From NCBI RefSeq assembly GCF_026309355.1, contig NZ_JAPJZK010000001.1:4546501-4610500 (forward strand): 64,000 bases of DNA, given 5' to 3'. Every line of letters starts with the position of its first letter. Positions within the stretch are counted from its first letter, which is position 1. A program made the translations under genes and the position numbers. The notes beneath the pieces are model-generated. The model had not been told where the DNA came from, did no database searches, and saw only the letters and a list, made by a program, of their open reading frames with translations. This document shows positions 17,911 through 26,157 of the stretch, in pieces. Source of the stretch: Spartinivicinus marinus. GTDB taxonomy: Bacteria > Pseudomonadota > Gammaproteobacteria > Pseudomonadales > Zooshikellaceae.

Positions 17911-18006
17911 ATAATTATTTGTTAAGCTGAATATAAGACTGAAGTATTAGAGTTTTAACTATCAATAAGTGTTAGGGAAATCATACTAAAGTATAAAGCT
18001 GAGTAG

Positions 18007-18411
18007 TATGTTTCTAGTAGATTTAGGAAATGTTCTGCTTTACTTTCTGCTAGCACGTTCACTTTAGCGGCTGTTAACAAACCAGGTTATGTATCCCGTG
18101 ATTGTTCAGGTGCTTTTGCCAAAGAATCGATTACAGTGACCTGGTTTGGTAGTGAAGTAACCAGTGCAATATCTTATCATAAATTGCCTAATAATGAGTG
18201 GTTAACTTATACATCAGGTAGTTTAAAAAAGACCTGGCGTGCCTATGCTGGTTTTGTAGCTGATCCTGGAAATTATAACTCCTATAATGGGGTGAAAGGC
18301 GTTCAAGGTTTGCATAAATGGAAATACGCAGCAGTAATGTGGTTACTAACTGTAATCTACTTACCTGGGGTGTTTCAAACTGGTAGTATACTCTTCGCGA
18401 GTAATTTTTAG
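18007..18411 (+). pseudogene. truncated secreted-protein remnant
   Basis: A frame open from 18007 has no usable start: AGG at 18025 sits where an ATG would give a good signal peptide (KCSALLSASTFTLAAV). The frame continues NKPGYVSRDCSGAF and VTWFGSEVTS, then VKGVQGLHKWKYAAVMW. It enters the 5' end of a dispersed repeat at 18387, where the last residues (ILFASNF) and stop are encoded. Loss of start plus truncation by the repeat suggests a dead gene. The parent family was not recognised. A shorter protein from GTG 18133/18136 is possible but unlikely. Confidence 0.45.
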
Positions 18412-18629
18412 GGTTTGTTGTCGTCGCTGACCACCATGGATGGTGGGAATGCAGTTTCAGCAGGAGCATTTAACAGCCTTCACCCTAATCATTTATAAAA
18501 ACATAAACTCATAGGGGCAAGTCTGATATAGCAAGACTTGCGGTAGCTATCTTAATTTACATAAAAGTGCTACTGGAACTCATCACTCGACGGCCGCCCC
18601 TAAAAACCACTCGCTTTGACTATATACTC
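18387..18629 (+). repeat. MITE-like dispersed repeat, copy 3 (diverged)
   Basis: It begins TATACTCTTCGCGAG then TAATTTTTAGGGTTTGTTG, with CACCATGGATGGTGGGAATG matching copy 1. The middle differs (CAAGTCTGATATAGCAAGACTTG, a short hairpin) and it ends near CTATATACTCTTTATTATAG. It fills most of the gap before the next gene. Confidence 0.55.
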
Positions 18630-18718
18630 TTTATTATAGGTATAAAGTTGATGGATGCAGCCGATTGGCTGTATCCACTGCAGTTGTTGAGTAAAAAGTA
18701 TGAATAAAATAAATGAAT

Positions 18719-19594
18719 ATGAATAAGCTGCTATTTATCCCCATCGTATTAGTGATTTTTGCTGTTATTCAGCTGGTATTTGTTGATGAAAAACCACTGA
18801 ACCAGCCTATAGCTTTAGAAAATACTGCAGTTGAAATTGTGGCGAAGCAGAGTAAAGAGAATGATTCTCAGGCTGCTGTACAAGTTAAACCAAACAACCT
18901 CGTTGTTGACAAACCTACAATAATCCTTCCTGAGGGTGCGAAAATAGTGCAAGATCCAATGGCAGACTTTGTGTCAGAGCTTGGGTATCAGTCATCTGCA
19001 ATTGAAAAGTTTACTCAATTTACAGGCAAAGACGTAATACTGTTAGAAGAGTTGCCAGCTGAAGAAAAGCGTAGTGTAAAGCAAGATATTGAAGAGATAG
19101 CACTGAATGGTTTTGCTAACGTGAGTAGTCGAAGTGCTGAACTGTTTTATGATGCAGAAAGCTATATTGCTACTGATGAAGTACCTGCGGAGCGGCTAAG
19201 TTTTCAATATGTAGATGTTAGCAATGAAATAGAAGCACTTGGATATGACTACATTGGTGTTATTTCACCCCATGAAGATGTTTATACTCAAGCGGCTTGG
19301 AACTCATTGATTCAAGTTTATAAAAAAGCAGATCATTTAATCAGTGTGGATCAAGGTAACCTGGGGCAGGGGGGGACAGCTTTTATCACAGAGGGTTATG
19401 ATAATGTTTACCTGAACAAAGAGTACCCAGCCTCTTATCTAAAGAATCAATCGGAAGATGGCTTGGCATACTACAGTTTGTACTTTTCTTCAGGTAAATC
19501 TGTATATGAGTTGAAGTCATCAACTGCTAATAAAGAGGAGCTGGTAGCGCTAGCAGAGGAGATTCTTAGAAAAGATACAGATAAAAAGGAGTAG
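18719..19594 (+). CDS. membrane-anchored hypothetical protein
   Basis: 291 residues from ATG 18719 (another in-frame ATG at 18713). One N-terminal helix (LLFIPIVLVIFAVIQLVFV) acts as a signal anchor. Residues ~30-80 are a low-complexity linker, and ~85-285 form an acidic soluble domain with the motif DQGNLGQGGTAFITEGYDN. No recognised family or catalytic motif. Probably periplasmic. The gene stands alone, 70 bases before an unrelated cytoplasmic protein gene. Confidence 0.6.
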   Translation: MNKLLFIPIVLVIFAVIQLVFVDEKPLNQPIALENTAVEIVAKQSKENDSQAAVQVKPNNLVVDKPTIILPEGAKIVQDPMADFVSELGYQSSAIEKFTQFTGKDVILLEELPAEEKRSVKQDIEEIALNGFANVSSRSAELFYDAESYIATDEVPAERLSFQYVDVSNEIEALGYDYIGVISPHEDVYTQAAWNSLIQVYKKADHLISVDQGNLGQGGTAFITEGYDNVYLNKEYPASYLKNQSEDGLAYYSLYFSSGKSVYELKSSTANKEELVALAEEILRKDTDKKE

Positions 19595-19664
19595 GGTATC
19601 TATGTAGCTCTCTTGACACTCATTGCTATAATGAAACTCTACTTAATAAATTTCGGTATTACTG

Positions 19665-20168
19665 ATGTTAGAAAAAACCTTTCTGGATGAGCTGTCAAAA
19701 TTAAAAGGAAAAGAATGTTGGGGAATAGTCGGTGGTGCAGGAACTGGATCTATAATTAGCTTAAATATTGGGGAAAAGTACTTAAGGAATAACCCACTAA
19801 AGAACACCTTTTTATCTGATCTTGTTAGAAGGTATGAATCAGAGTATGGCTTCATGCTTCACTGTCCTTGGCGTATAGACCATGATAATTATGTACTGTG
19901 CGGAAGCTACCATTCAAATGAGTTAGATGGTCCTTATCAGGAAGTTTTTAGTCAAGTAATAGGTAATAAAATTACCAATATTATTTGCGAGCCTCCGGCT
20001 TTTGATCTTAAGTTGTGCTTTGAAAACTTAGTTTCAATCAATATATATTGTACTAATACTGGCATAGATTATGACGAATGTTATTCCTTTAAATCACCTA
20101 TTGGTTGGTTTGAAGTGGGGTATAATGGTAGGTTATCATTTGAGGAGTTTGATAAATTGCCCCACTAA
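19665..20168 (+). CDS. hypothetical protein, immunity-like
   Basis: 167 residues, cytoplasmic, starting at ATG 19665. Composition and size (acidic, Trp/Tyr-rich, short strands; GWFEVGYNGRLSFEEFDKLPH at the end) recall orphan immunity proteins of polymorphic toxins. I cannot assign a family. It lies at the edge of a patch of similar small genes up to 24224, which supports the idea only indirectly. No partner toxin nearby. Confidence 0.5.
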   Translation: MLEKTFLDELSKLKGKECWGIVGGAGTGSIISLNIGEKYLRNNPLKNTFLSDLVRRYESEYGFMLHCPWRIDHDNYVLCGSYHSNELDGPYQEVFSQVIGNKITNIICEPPAFDLKLCFENLVSINIYCTNTGIDYDECYSFKSPIGWFEVGYNGRLSFEEFDKLPH

Positions 20169-20186
20169 AAATGGGGCGTGTTCCTT

Positions 20187-21434
20187 TTACTTTTCTGCAA
20201 GACGACTGTTGTCTAGTTTGCTATCGTTTGACCTCAAATAAGCGACATACTGTATTCCACAATAGCTCACAAATAGTAGGGCTAATGTGATGATAACTAG
20301 ACCTATGATTTGAAAGGTTTGGGCAAAATCCACGGCTTTAACCAATGGCTCGGTGAGTAGTGGTGATAAAAATTGGCCGATAAAAAAGCAGCTACTAATG
20401 CCGCCGATGATTTTTCCTTTAGAGTGAGGTGGTATTGATGACATTAGCCAAACCATTAAATTAGGACGTATTAGTCCTAGGCCAATACCACTTAAAATTA
20501 ATCCATAGTAAGCGCCTGCATAGCTTTCCATGATACTTAATAGTAGAAAACCTCCGCCAAATAATAGTAACCCCAGTCCATGTAGCTGTGCAAACGAGAG
20601 ATAGCGTTTGACTTTTTGATAGCCCATTGAAACGGTTGACATCGTGAGTAACATGGTTGCAATGGCGATACCGGTTTGTGTGTTTGATACAGGCTCAATT
20701 GCTGCAAGGTAAAATGGAAAATGGGTAGGAACCATGTATAACACAAGTACTTCAGCCACAGCGAGAAAGAAACACAATATAATAAACCCTTTTGCTACAG
20801 AAGTGGTGTTATCTTGAGAAGGTAGGGATGAAGAGTTTGATGGATTTGTGTTTCCTGTGGTATTGGGCTCATACAAATAAATGATAATGGCGGGTAATAT
20901 ACAAAATGCAGTTAAATAGATTAAAAAAGGCGTAGTCCAATTGACATCGGCTAAAAACCCCCCTAGCAATAAAAATAACACACCTCCATAACCACCGAAT
21001 GCAGCTTGTAAACCCATAAACTTATTCAGCTGTGTTGCTGCAAAATAGTCGCTGGCTAGGGTTGTGCAGCTAGTCATGATGCCTGCAACGGCAATACCTA
21101 ATAAAGCACGCCCTGCTAATATTGCATATAGTGAGTCGGTGAAGATGTAGCTAGATGTGCCTGCTAACCCGTACAAAGCAACAGATAAGATAATGACTGG
21201 TTTTTTCTTCCAATGATCTAATAGCCATCCCACTAAAGGTGCAAAAATAGCAATAAAAATAGCCGGAATGGTTAGCACCAGTTTGACTAAAAACTCGGCA
21301 TTTTCCATGTGTTGAAAATGCATTTGCATGTCTGGCAGTGCAGGCGCAATGGTTGCGCCAGACATTACAGTCATGGTACAGGTTAGTAATAAAGTAATAT
21401 TTCTTAAGCGATTGTTGTTAGTGGAAGAAGACAT
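20187..21434 (-). CDS. MFS transporter
   Basis: 415 residues with 12 predicted TM helices and the MFS features APLVGWLLDHWKKKPV between TM2 and TM3 (motif A region) and GLQAAFGGYGGVLFLLLGG in TM5. A drug/proton antiporter-like (DHA1) member is likely. It is a secondary transporter in the inner membrane; the substrate is unknown. The last bases are convergent with the gene ending at 20168. Monocistronic. ATG 21434 starts a short polar N-terminus before TM1, as usual for the family. Confidence 0.88.
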   Translation of the reverse strand: MSSSTNNNRLRNITLLLTCTMTVMSGATIAPALPDMQMHFQHMENAEFLVKLVLTIPAIFIAIFAPLVGWLLDHWKKKPVIILSVALYGLAGTSSYIFTDSLYAILAGRALLGIAVAGIMTSCTTLASDYFAATQLNKFMGLQAAFGGYGGVLFLLLGGFLADVNWTTPFLIYLTAFCILPAIIIYLYEPNTTGNTNPSNSSSLPSQDNTTSVAKGFIILCFFLAVAEVLVLYMVPTHFPFYLAAIEPVSNTQTGIAIATMLLTMSTVSMGYQKVKRYLSFAQLHGLGLLLFGGGFLLLSIMESYAGAYYGLILSGIGLGLIRPNLMVWLMSSIPPHSKGKIIGGISSCFFIGQFLSPLLTEPLVKAVDFAQTFQIIGLVIITLALLFVSYCGIQYVAYLRSNDSKLDNSRLAEK

Positions 21435-21660
21435 ACATTATTCCATAATGGAGCATTCGTTTTGATTATATGAACACATGATTCAATTAGTGGGTTATAT
21501 GCCTGTTCAGTTGTATAGGCTGTATGAATAGCTAACAGTTGAAGTGTTAATAAACCCTGTTCATAAATTATCCAAAAAATATGTAGCAGCTAATAAATGA
21601 TAATGGTTCTTAATTGCGTTTTGTGAGTCTACAGGAGTTGTGGAATGTGCACAAGCTGTC

Positions 21661-21707
21661 AGTGGTCCATGCGTAAAGTTGTTACCTTATATCGCGCATG
21701 GGCCACT
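21661..21707. other. 13-bp stem-loop, possible structured RNA
   Basis: AGTGGTCCATGCG (21661-21673) pairs with CGCATGGGCCACT (21695-21707), with one U-G wobble and a 21-base loop. It sits in a 342-base gap with no convincing gene; a 76-codon frame over it looks spurious. It is GC-richer than its surroundings and has no T-run, so it is not a normal terminator. Confidence 0.4.
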
Positions 21708-21776
21708 AGATAAGACACCGTGGTCTTGGCATATGGGGGTGAAATTATATTTGAGTTCCTACAAGTTAGTTATATA

Positions 21777-22091
21777 TTATCTGATTATTTGTAGTTTGTT
21801 AGCTATAAATGTACTTACATATTCAAGCCAGTCACTTAATGTGATGTTGTTAACTGAAGGTTGGAAGTAGCAACTGAAAGACAATAAATCTGCTTCATTA
21901 AACTCACCAGCTTCTGCCAGCCTAGTTAAGCTTTTTAGCTCACTAAGTGCTAGTTTTCTATCTTCTATATTACCACAAGAGCAATACTCCTCTATTGCTT
22001 CATCTAGTGATGTATATTCATCCAACCAATCTTGATGAAAGTATGCAGATAAAAACGACCTAACATAAGGGAAATCAGTAGCATTTATCAT
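21777..22091 (-). CDS. CdiI-like contact-dependent inhibition immunity protein
   Basis: 104 residues. The N-terminal FPYVRSFLSAYFHQDWLDEY motif is characteristic of the CdiI_2-type immunity family (contact-dependent growth inhibition immunity protein), small acidic cytoplasmic proteins that bind and block a CdiA C-terminal toxin. No cdiA or cdiB is present in the window, so this is an orphan immunity gene. It may protect against sibling or neighbour toxins. ATG 22091 has only a weak Shine-Dalgarno. Confidence 0.65.
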   Translation of the reverse strand: MINATDFPYVRSFLSAYFHQDWLDEYTSLDEAIEEYCSCGNIEDRKLALSELKSLTRLAEAGEFNEADLLSFSCYFQPSVNNITLSDWLEYVSTFIANKLQIIR

Positions 22092-22170
22092 AACGTTGGA
22101 AACCCTGTTTGTTTTCTATAACCTTCTGTAAATCAAAGGGTTTGTTGTAATTACTGTTTGTCTGAAACCC

Positions 22171-22194
22171 ACCTCAAGTATTTTTACTTGAGGT
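22171..22194 (-). terminator. hairpin downstream of the zinc-ribbon remnant
   Basis: ACCTCAAGTA-TTTT-TACTTGAGGT forms a perfect 10-bp stem. On the minus strand it follows the stop at 22203 and is trailed by GGGTTT, a short U-tract. Confidence 0.55.
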
Positions 22195-22202
22195 GTAAAA
22201 TA

Positions 22203-22421
22203 TTATCTGGGATTCCAGCTCATTCTGTATTTGCAGTAATCACAACCACATATTGTTTCTAGTATACCTACATCCCTATCTTCGATGACTTGCACATTGC
22301 CATTACATTTTGGGCATAAAACAGTTGAATCTCCTGAAACCCGATACTCTTCGATAGCTGCAAATATTTATTCAAGTTGAGGGTGCTTTTCAAGCATAGC
22401 CTTGGGTATTTTCTCAGCCAT
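22203..22421 (-). pseudogene. small zinc-ribbon protein with in-frame TAA
   Basis: AGGAGG lies eight bases before ATG 22421. The frame reads MAEKIPKAMLEKHPQLE, then TAA (22370-22368). It then continues without break for 54 codons: IFAAIEEYRVSG, CPKCNGN, and CGCDYCKYRMSWNPR before a TAA at 22203. Two CxxC pairs make a zinc ribbon. The continuous downstream frame shows this was one 72-residue gene recently inactivated by a nonsense mutation; stop readthrough is a less likely alternative. It sits among immunity-like genes. Confidence 0.65.
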
Positions 22422-22470
22422 GTTAATAGCCTCCTCTTTCTTTAATTATTCTGATATCTCGCATCATTTC

Positions 22471-22644
22471 TTAAGCTTGGATTTCAGCATTTTTTCGAAC
22501 ATCTATCAAAGCTTGTTCTCTAGAAGCGCGGATCGAATTCTTGTCTGAAGCAACATCATTAACTGCTGTTGTATTATTAAATACTACTTCCATACTTCGT
22601 GATGCGCTAGTTTGGCCTACATCGGTTGCACTTTCAGCCCCCTA
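22471..22644 (-). pseudogene. short remnant reading frame
   Basis: A frame open from about 22644 reads AESATDVGQTSASRSMEVVF and then NNTTAVNDVASDKN up to TAA at 22471. It has no start other than an internal ATG at 22593, while an ATG in another frame upstream gives MQLQKIGLGG and a stop. This suggests a frameshifted small gene. No family can be assigned; low confidence. Confidence 0.3.
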
Positions 22645-22686
22645 ATCCGATTTTTTGTAATTGCATCGATTAGATCAAGAATTTAA

Positions 22687-23187
22687 TTACTTCATCTCCG
22701 CCCACTCTGAAATGGCAACGTTAGGCAATTCAGGGAATTCCCTTCTTTCCCATGACCAAGTCTCATCTTTGCTCAAGCACCTTGCAGTCTCTGAAAGAGT
22801 AAGCAAACAACCTTCTCCATTTTCGATAATACAAGTAGCTGCCATTTCACTCAACACTGCAGCAATTGACTTAATAAAATTCCGTGCATCATCTGCATCC
22901 CTGTAATAAAGAGTTATACATGAGTGACAGTTTAATAATAGGTCTTTATACCCATCGCTCGGGTTTTCCCATTCACTAAGTTCTTCAATTATCCCTCTAG
23001 CATTATCTGTGTACTCCATTTCTAGAATGGATTTTCCTTCACCTCTACGAGCCAATAACTCATAATTTACTTCTATATCATTTGGAATATTTATCATTTT
23101 TAATGCAAGGCCTTCAACAAGAGGTTGTATAACCTGATCCTTGTTTAAGCCTTTCGGTAGAAAAAATGTTAATTCTTTTGCTGACAT
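22687..23187 (-). CDS. hypothetical protein, immunity-like
   Basis: 166 residues from ATG 23187 (MSAKELTFFLPKGLNK); the frame extends further to 23238, but the extra part has no better start signal. Soluble, mildly acidic, ending ISEWAEMK. It has the look of an immunity or SUKH-adjacent protein but no motif I recognise. It lies on the same strand as the other small genes between 21777 and 24224. Function unknown. Confidence 0.55.
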   Translation of the reverse strand: MSAKELTFFLPKGLNKDQVIQPLVEGLALKMINIPNDIEVNYELLARRGEGKSILEMEYTDNARGIIEELSEWENPSDGYKDLLLNCHSCITLYYRDADDARNFIKSIAAVLSEMAATCIIENGEGCLLTLSETARCLSKDETWSWERREFPELPNVAISEWAEMK

Positions 23188-23322
23188 AAGTACTCTATAA
23201 TTAATGATTCGTGACAGGTATACACCACTGGTTGGCACTTTAATTTTCCTGCTAATTTATTAGAAATAATTTTAGTATAACCTAGTTTATTATTCTAATA
23301 AAGCAGCGAAACCATATAAAGG

Positions 23323-23658
23323 TTAATCTATTTCAATTAATTCCTCTTCACCTCTAATAATTTTTCCTGACTGAAAAAACAACTTACCATTTTTGATCTT
23401 ATAGAACTCAAACTCGTTATCTCCATCATCGTTGACTATCTCACTTACTAATTCGCCACTTGCATTTTGAACGATTGTGGCTAGTTTATAGAAATATTTA
23501 ATAACGTTAAGTGATGTGTCTCGGCCAGAATAGTTAAACTCTAAGAACTTATGGTCAAAGTCAACCTCAAAATTATATTCATCAGTTAAAGAGGATATCT
23601 CAGAAAGTTGTGATTCACTTAAGTTATCGAATGTTAAGTAGGATGAATATTCTTTCAT
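23323..23658 (-). CDS. small acidic hypothetical protein
   Basis: 111 residues, very acidic (VNDDGDNEFEFYK, GEEELIEID), no signal or membrane helix. It starts only four bases after the stop of a 40-residue lipoprotein-like frame, so the two may be coupled. Size and acidity fit an immunity protein, but no family was recognised. Confidence 0.55.
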   Translation of the reverse strand: MKEYSSYLTFDNLSESQLSEISSLTDEYNFEVDFDHKFLEFNYSGRDTSLNVIKYFYKLATIVQNASGELVSEIVNDDGDNEFEFYKIKNGKLFFQSGKIIRGEEELIEID

Positions 23659-23662
23659 GTCT

Positions 23663-23785
23663 TTAATCTATCAAATTTATTTGAAATGTAACATTTTGCC
23701 GTTTGGCAAAATCCAGTATGTATTGACTAGGTCCATCGCAAGCAGTTAAAGCTAAACATATGATAAGTAGAGTAATGAGTTGCAC
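23663..23785 (-). CDS. 40-residue lipoprotein-like peptide
   Basis: GTG 23785 starts a hydrophobic signal (QLITLLIICLALTAC) with an LTAC lipobox, then DGPSQYILDFAKRQNVTFQ and a stop four bases before the next gene. It is either a tiny lipoprotein or the severed head of a larger one. No clear Shine-Dalgarno, so moderate to low confidence. Confidence 0.4.
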   Translation of the reverse strand: MQLITLLIICLALTACDGPSQYILDFAKRQNVTFQINLID

Positions 23786-23802
23786 TGTTTTACTGCTCTT
23801 GA

Positions 23803-24224
23803 TTATCTGGGATGAGGACTTTTGCTATGATGGTATATTGATATAAATAGCAAAATAAAGCCTAAGAATATTGGATACCAGCCAAAGCCAAGAAATGCAA
23901 AGTTACCTTGGTTAATGAAGTTTATGAAATCACCGGATTTGGTACTGCTAATATATACACTGATAGTGTAAAAAACCAAGCTAGCAAAAAAGCAAATTGT
24001 AATAGTATTATTGACGTGCCAGTTTTTTTCCATCTCCGTTTAGCCATTAGGATGGCTATAGCTGTGATAAATGCTATGATAAAAAAAACACCTGCCATTT
24101 CATAAAAGGTTCTGTAGTGATGCACACCATAAGCAGAGAAGTTGTCTGAAATGAGAGGGCAAAAATAACCAGCGGTAATAATAGTAAAAGCAAGTAGATC
24201 AATGTGTTTCGTTAAATCAAGCAT
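23803..24224 (-). pseudogene. small multi-helix membrane protein, apparently frameshifted
   Basis: ATG 24224 starts a frame with two TM helices (LLAFTIITAGYFCPLI, VFFIIAFITAIAILMAKRR) and a third, ending early at 23922. A second frame overlaps it and continues with SSTKSGDFINFINQ and a fourth helix (GWYPIFLGFILLFISIYHH) to 23803. The two frames encode similar text across FTLSVYI/YTISVYI near a TATATA run at about 23950, where a slip would join them into a ~140-residue, four-helix protein. This fits a frameshifted gene; a sequencing error or two separate overlapping genes are alternatives. Confidence 0.45.
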
Positions 24225-24275
24225 CTGGATCAGTTGAGCTGCCTAGCCTGAATATTGCTTTAGATCGAAAAAACA

Positions 24276-25157
24276 TCAAGGCTCCACTGGGTCTTCAGGG
24301 TGAATAATGGGGTCTTTATAACTGGTATCAATCGTATAGCCTTTGGTTTTCAGTTCGGCTTCTATTTCATAACGTAGCCGCTTTGACTGCTTCATGTCTT
24401 CAACCCAAAGTTCACGCCATTTTTTTCTATCCTCACCCATAAACTGATTTTCAGCATGTTCTTCTTTGCCGTATACTTCATAGTTTATTAAATAGGCGCC
24501 CGGTTTATCAGGATCCATTCGTTTTCTATCACGTCTAAAGCCAATATTTAAAAATAACCCGTCAACATATAATGTCCAGGTGTGGTCAGTGTCTAATGTC
24601 ATCCATTCTTCTAAGGTAGGGATATATGAGGGGTCAGGCCCATAGATGACTTCTTCACCTTCGGCGATAAATCGATAAGAGTCTTTGCCTTTTAGTCTTG
24701 GGTCACCATAGTGAATATATTGCTGCCACCCTAATGCTAACAGCTTCTGGACTCTGTTCATAAATAAGGTTTTGGCCTTATCATGATGAATGGGTTCAAA
24801 ATAGTTAGCAAAACCACTATTAATATCAAATGAGGAGATTCCTCTTTCAAGATAATCAACATTTTCTGTTCCCAAAAAGCTTAAAGCAAATGGGATATCA
24901 AAGCTGTACTGATCATGCTCAATTTGTATTGTTGGGCGCTGTCCACTTTTAAAATGCTTTTCATAGAAGTTTAATCCTGCAGGCTGCTTATCAATGTTTT
25001 TTTTATCTAGATGTAATCGCTTTATAAAGTGTTGTGAATGCTCGCTGACTTTTAGTGTTATTGAAGAATTGGGCATTTCCGATCCTTTATTATCTTGATT
25101 GGTTTTGTTGCAAGCGATTAGAACTAAACAAAATATAATTAAAACTATTAGTCGCAT
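24276..25157 (-). CDS. predicted lipoprotein, putative immunity partner
   Basis: 293 residues with a lipobox at LIAC (residue ~16) followed by a polar Asn/Lys-rich stretch, so it is a membrane-attached lipoprotein. It has a C-terminal charged region (TYSIDTSYKDPI-like) and a Pro-rich end (PIIHPEDPVEP). It starts one base after the stop of the preceding gene, so the three-gene operon is tightly coupled. Lipoprotein partners encoded directly behind an effector are common for periplasm-acting toxins, which suggests immunity; that is inference. Family not recognised. Confidence 0.6.
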   Translation of the reverse strand: MRLIVLIIFCLVLIACNKTNQDNKGSEMPNSSITLKVSEHSQHFIKRLHLDKKNIDKQPAGLNFYEKHFKSGQRPTIQIEHDQYSFDIPFALSFLGTENVDYLERGISSFDINSGFANYFEPIHHDKAKTLFMNRVQKLLALGWQQYIHYGDPRLKGKDSYRFIAEGEEVIYGPDPSYIPTLEEWMTLDTDHTWTLYVDGLFLNIGFRRDRKRMDPDKPGAYLINYEVYGKEEHAENQFMGEDRKKWRELWVEDMKQSKRLRYEIEAELKTKGYTIDTSYKDPIIHPEDPVEP

Positions 25158-25158
25158 T

Positions 25159-26154
25159 TTAATAAACTATATCTGCATCCGGCTCGTTAACCCAGTTAGC
25201 TATAGTCTGGAGTTCTTGTATCATATGTGTATTTTGTTGTAGCATCAATTTATGAAATTTTTTCGCTGCATTTCCAATCCAATGCATACGGCTATCAAAA
25301 TCTTCAACAATTAAGTCATTTGGAGCAACAGATTTTAGTTCTGGGGCATCAGTTTCACAGGTATGAGCAAAAACGAGCTGATATGTTGGTGCTGCCCAGC
25401 GGAACCAGTCTCGCTCTCGCCGGGCCCATTTGCTGAAATCAGGGTTGTTATAAATAAGGGGTTGTAATACGGTACCTTGTTCATGTTCAGCAATAGCTAA
25501 CAGGCTACCCAGTTGAAGGTTAGGAACTTTATTTTTATTTTTAATTTTTTCTATTGACTTAATTAGCTTAAACCCTTTAACAATATCGCTGGAAGGTTGA
25601 AAGTTATTAATTTTATCAATGGCTTCTTCAGCCCAGGGTAAATCATAGGTCATGGCTTTGACTGCCTGCTCCAATTGATTGGCATTGCGTTTTCTTTCGC
25701 ACTGCATGCCTTTGTGAAAATGTTCTGGGTAGTTATTATAAAGCCAGTGTGAAGCCGCTATATCCATAAATAGCCAGAGATTTCCTTTGCCTAGGCTATT
25801 ACCAATACTTTTGATAAAAATGGCATAGGCTCCCTTTACTTGAATGGTATCCAAGAAACAAAATACAGTTTTACTGGCAAAAGCGCCAAGTGCCATCCAA
25901 TAATAGCGGCCCAACTTAGCTGGGTCGCCACCTTCTTCTGTTTCTAAGTAAAAGCGGGCATAGGTAGCGGCGATACGTTTTGCTCTGGCGGTATATAAGT
26001 TAATAAGGTCATATTCATTTTTACCTGCCTTATCAGATAAACGTAAAATGCAAAACAGTTGAGCAAGTGACCATAAAAAATCACAGTTACAAACGACATC
26101 TACGGTTTTATCAGGAGTATCATTAACGGCTTTTATGGGTTCATTCAGCGACAT
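25159..26154 (-). CDS. DUF2515-like protein, putative secreted effector
   Basis: 331 residues, no signal peptide. The part AIAEHEQGTVLQPLIYNNPDF together with the later FDSRMHWIGNAAKKFHKLM is what I associate with DUF2515-type proteins of proteobacteria; the assignment is from memory and uncertain. Mostly helical by composition, with an early CNCDF cysteine pair and WARRERDWFRW in the middle. It starts three bases after the preceding stop. Position between a possible delivery or adaptor gene and a lipoprotein gene suggests an effector, but no enzymatic motif is visible. Confidence 0.55.
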   Translation of the reverse strand: MSLNEPIKAVNDTPDKTVDVVCNCDFLWSLAQLFCILRLSDKAGKNEYDLINLYTARAKRIAATYARFYLETEEGGDPAKLGRYYWMALGAFASKTVFCFLDTIQVKGAYAIFIKSIGNSLGKGNLWLFMDIAASHWLYNNYPEHFHKGMQCERKRNANQLEQAVKAMTYDLPWAEEAIDKINNFQPSSDIVKGFKLIKSIEKIKNKNKVPNLQLGSLLAIAEHEQGTVLQPLIYNNPDFSKWARRERDWFRWAAPTYQLVFAHTCETDAPELKSVAPNDLIVEDFDSRMHWIGNAAKKFHKLMLQQNTHMIQELQTIANWVNEPDADIVY

Positions 26155-26157
26155 AAA

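Noticed and set aside
21661-21707. Hairpin as an integron attC site
   Set aside because: No GTTRRRY/RYYYAAC core pair at the ends, and flanking genes are not arranged as cassettes.
21640-21870. 76-codon frame over the stem-loop
   Set aside because: Its codons follow the hairpin sequence and its end overlaps the CdiI-like gene on the other strand.
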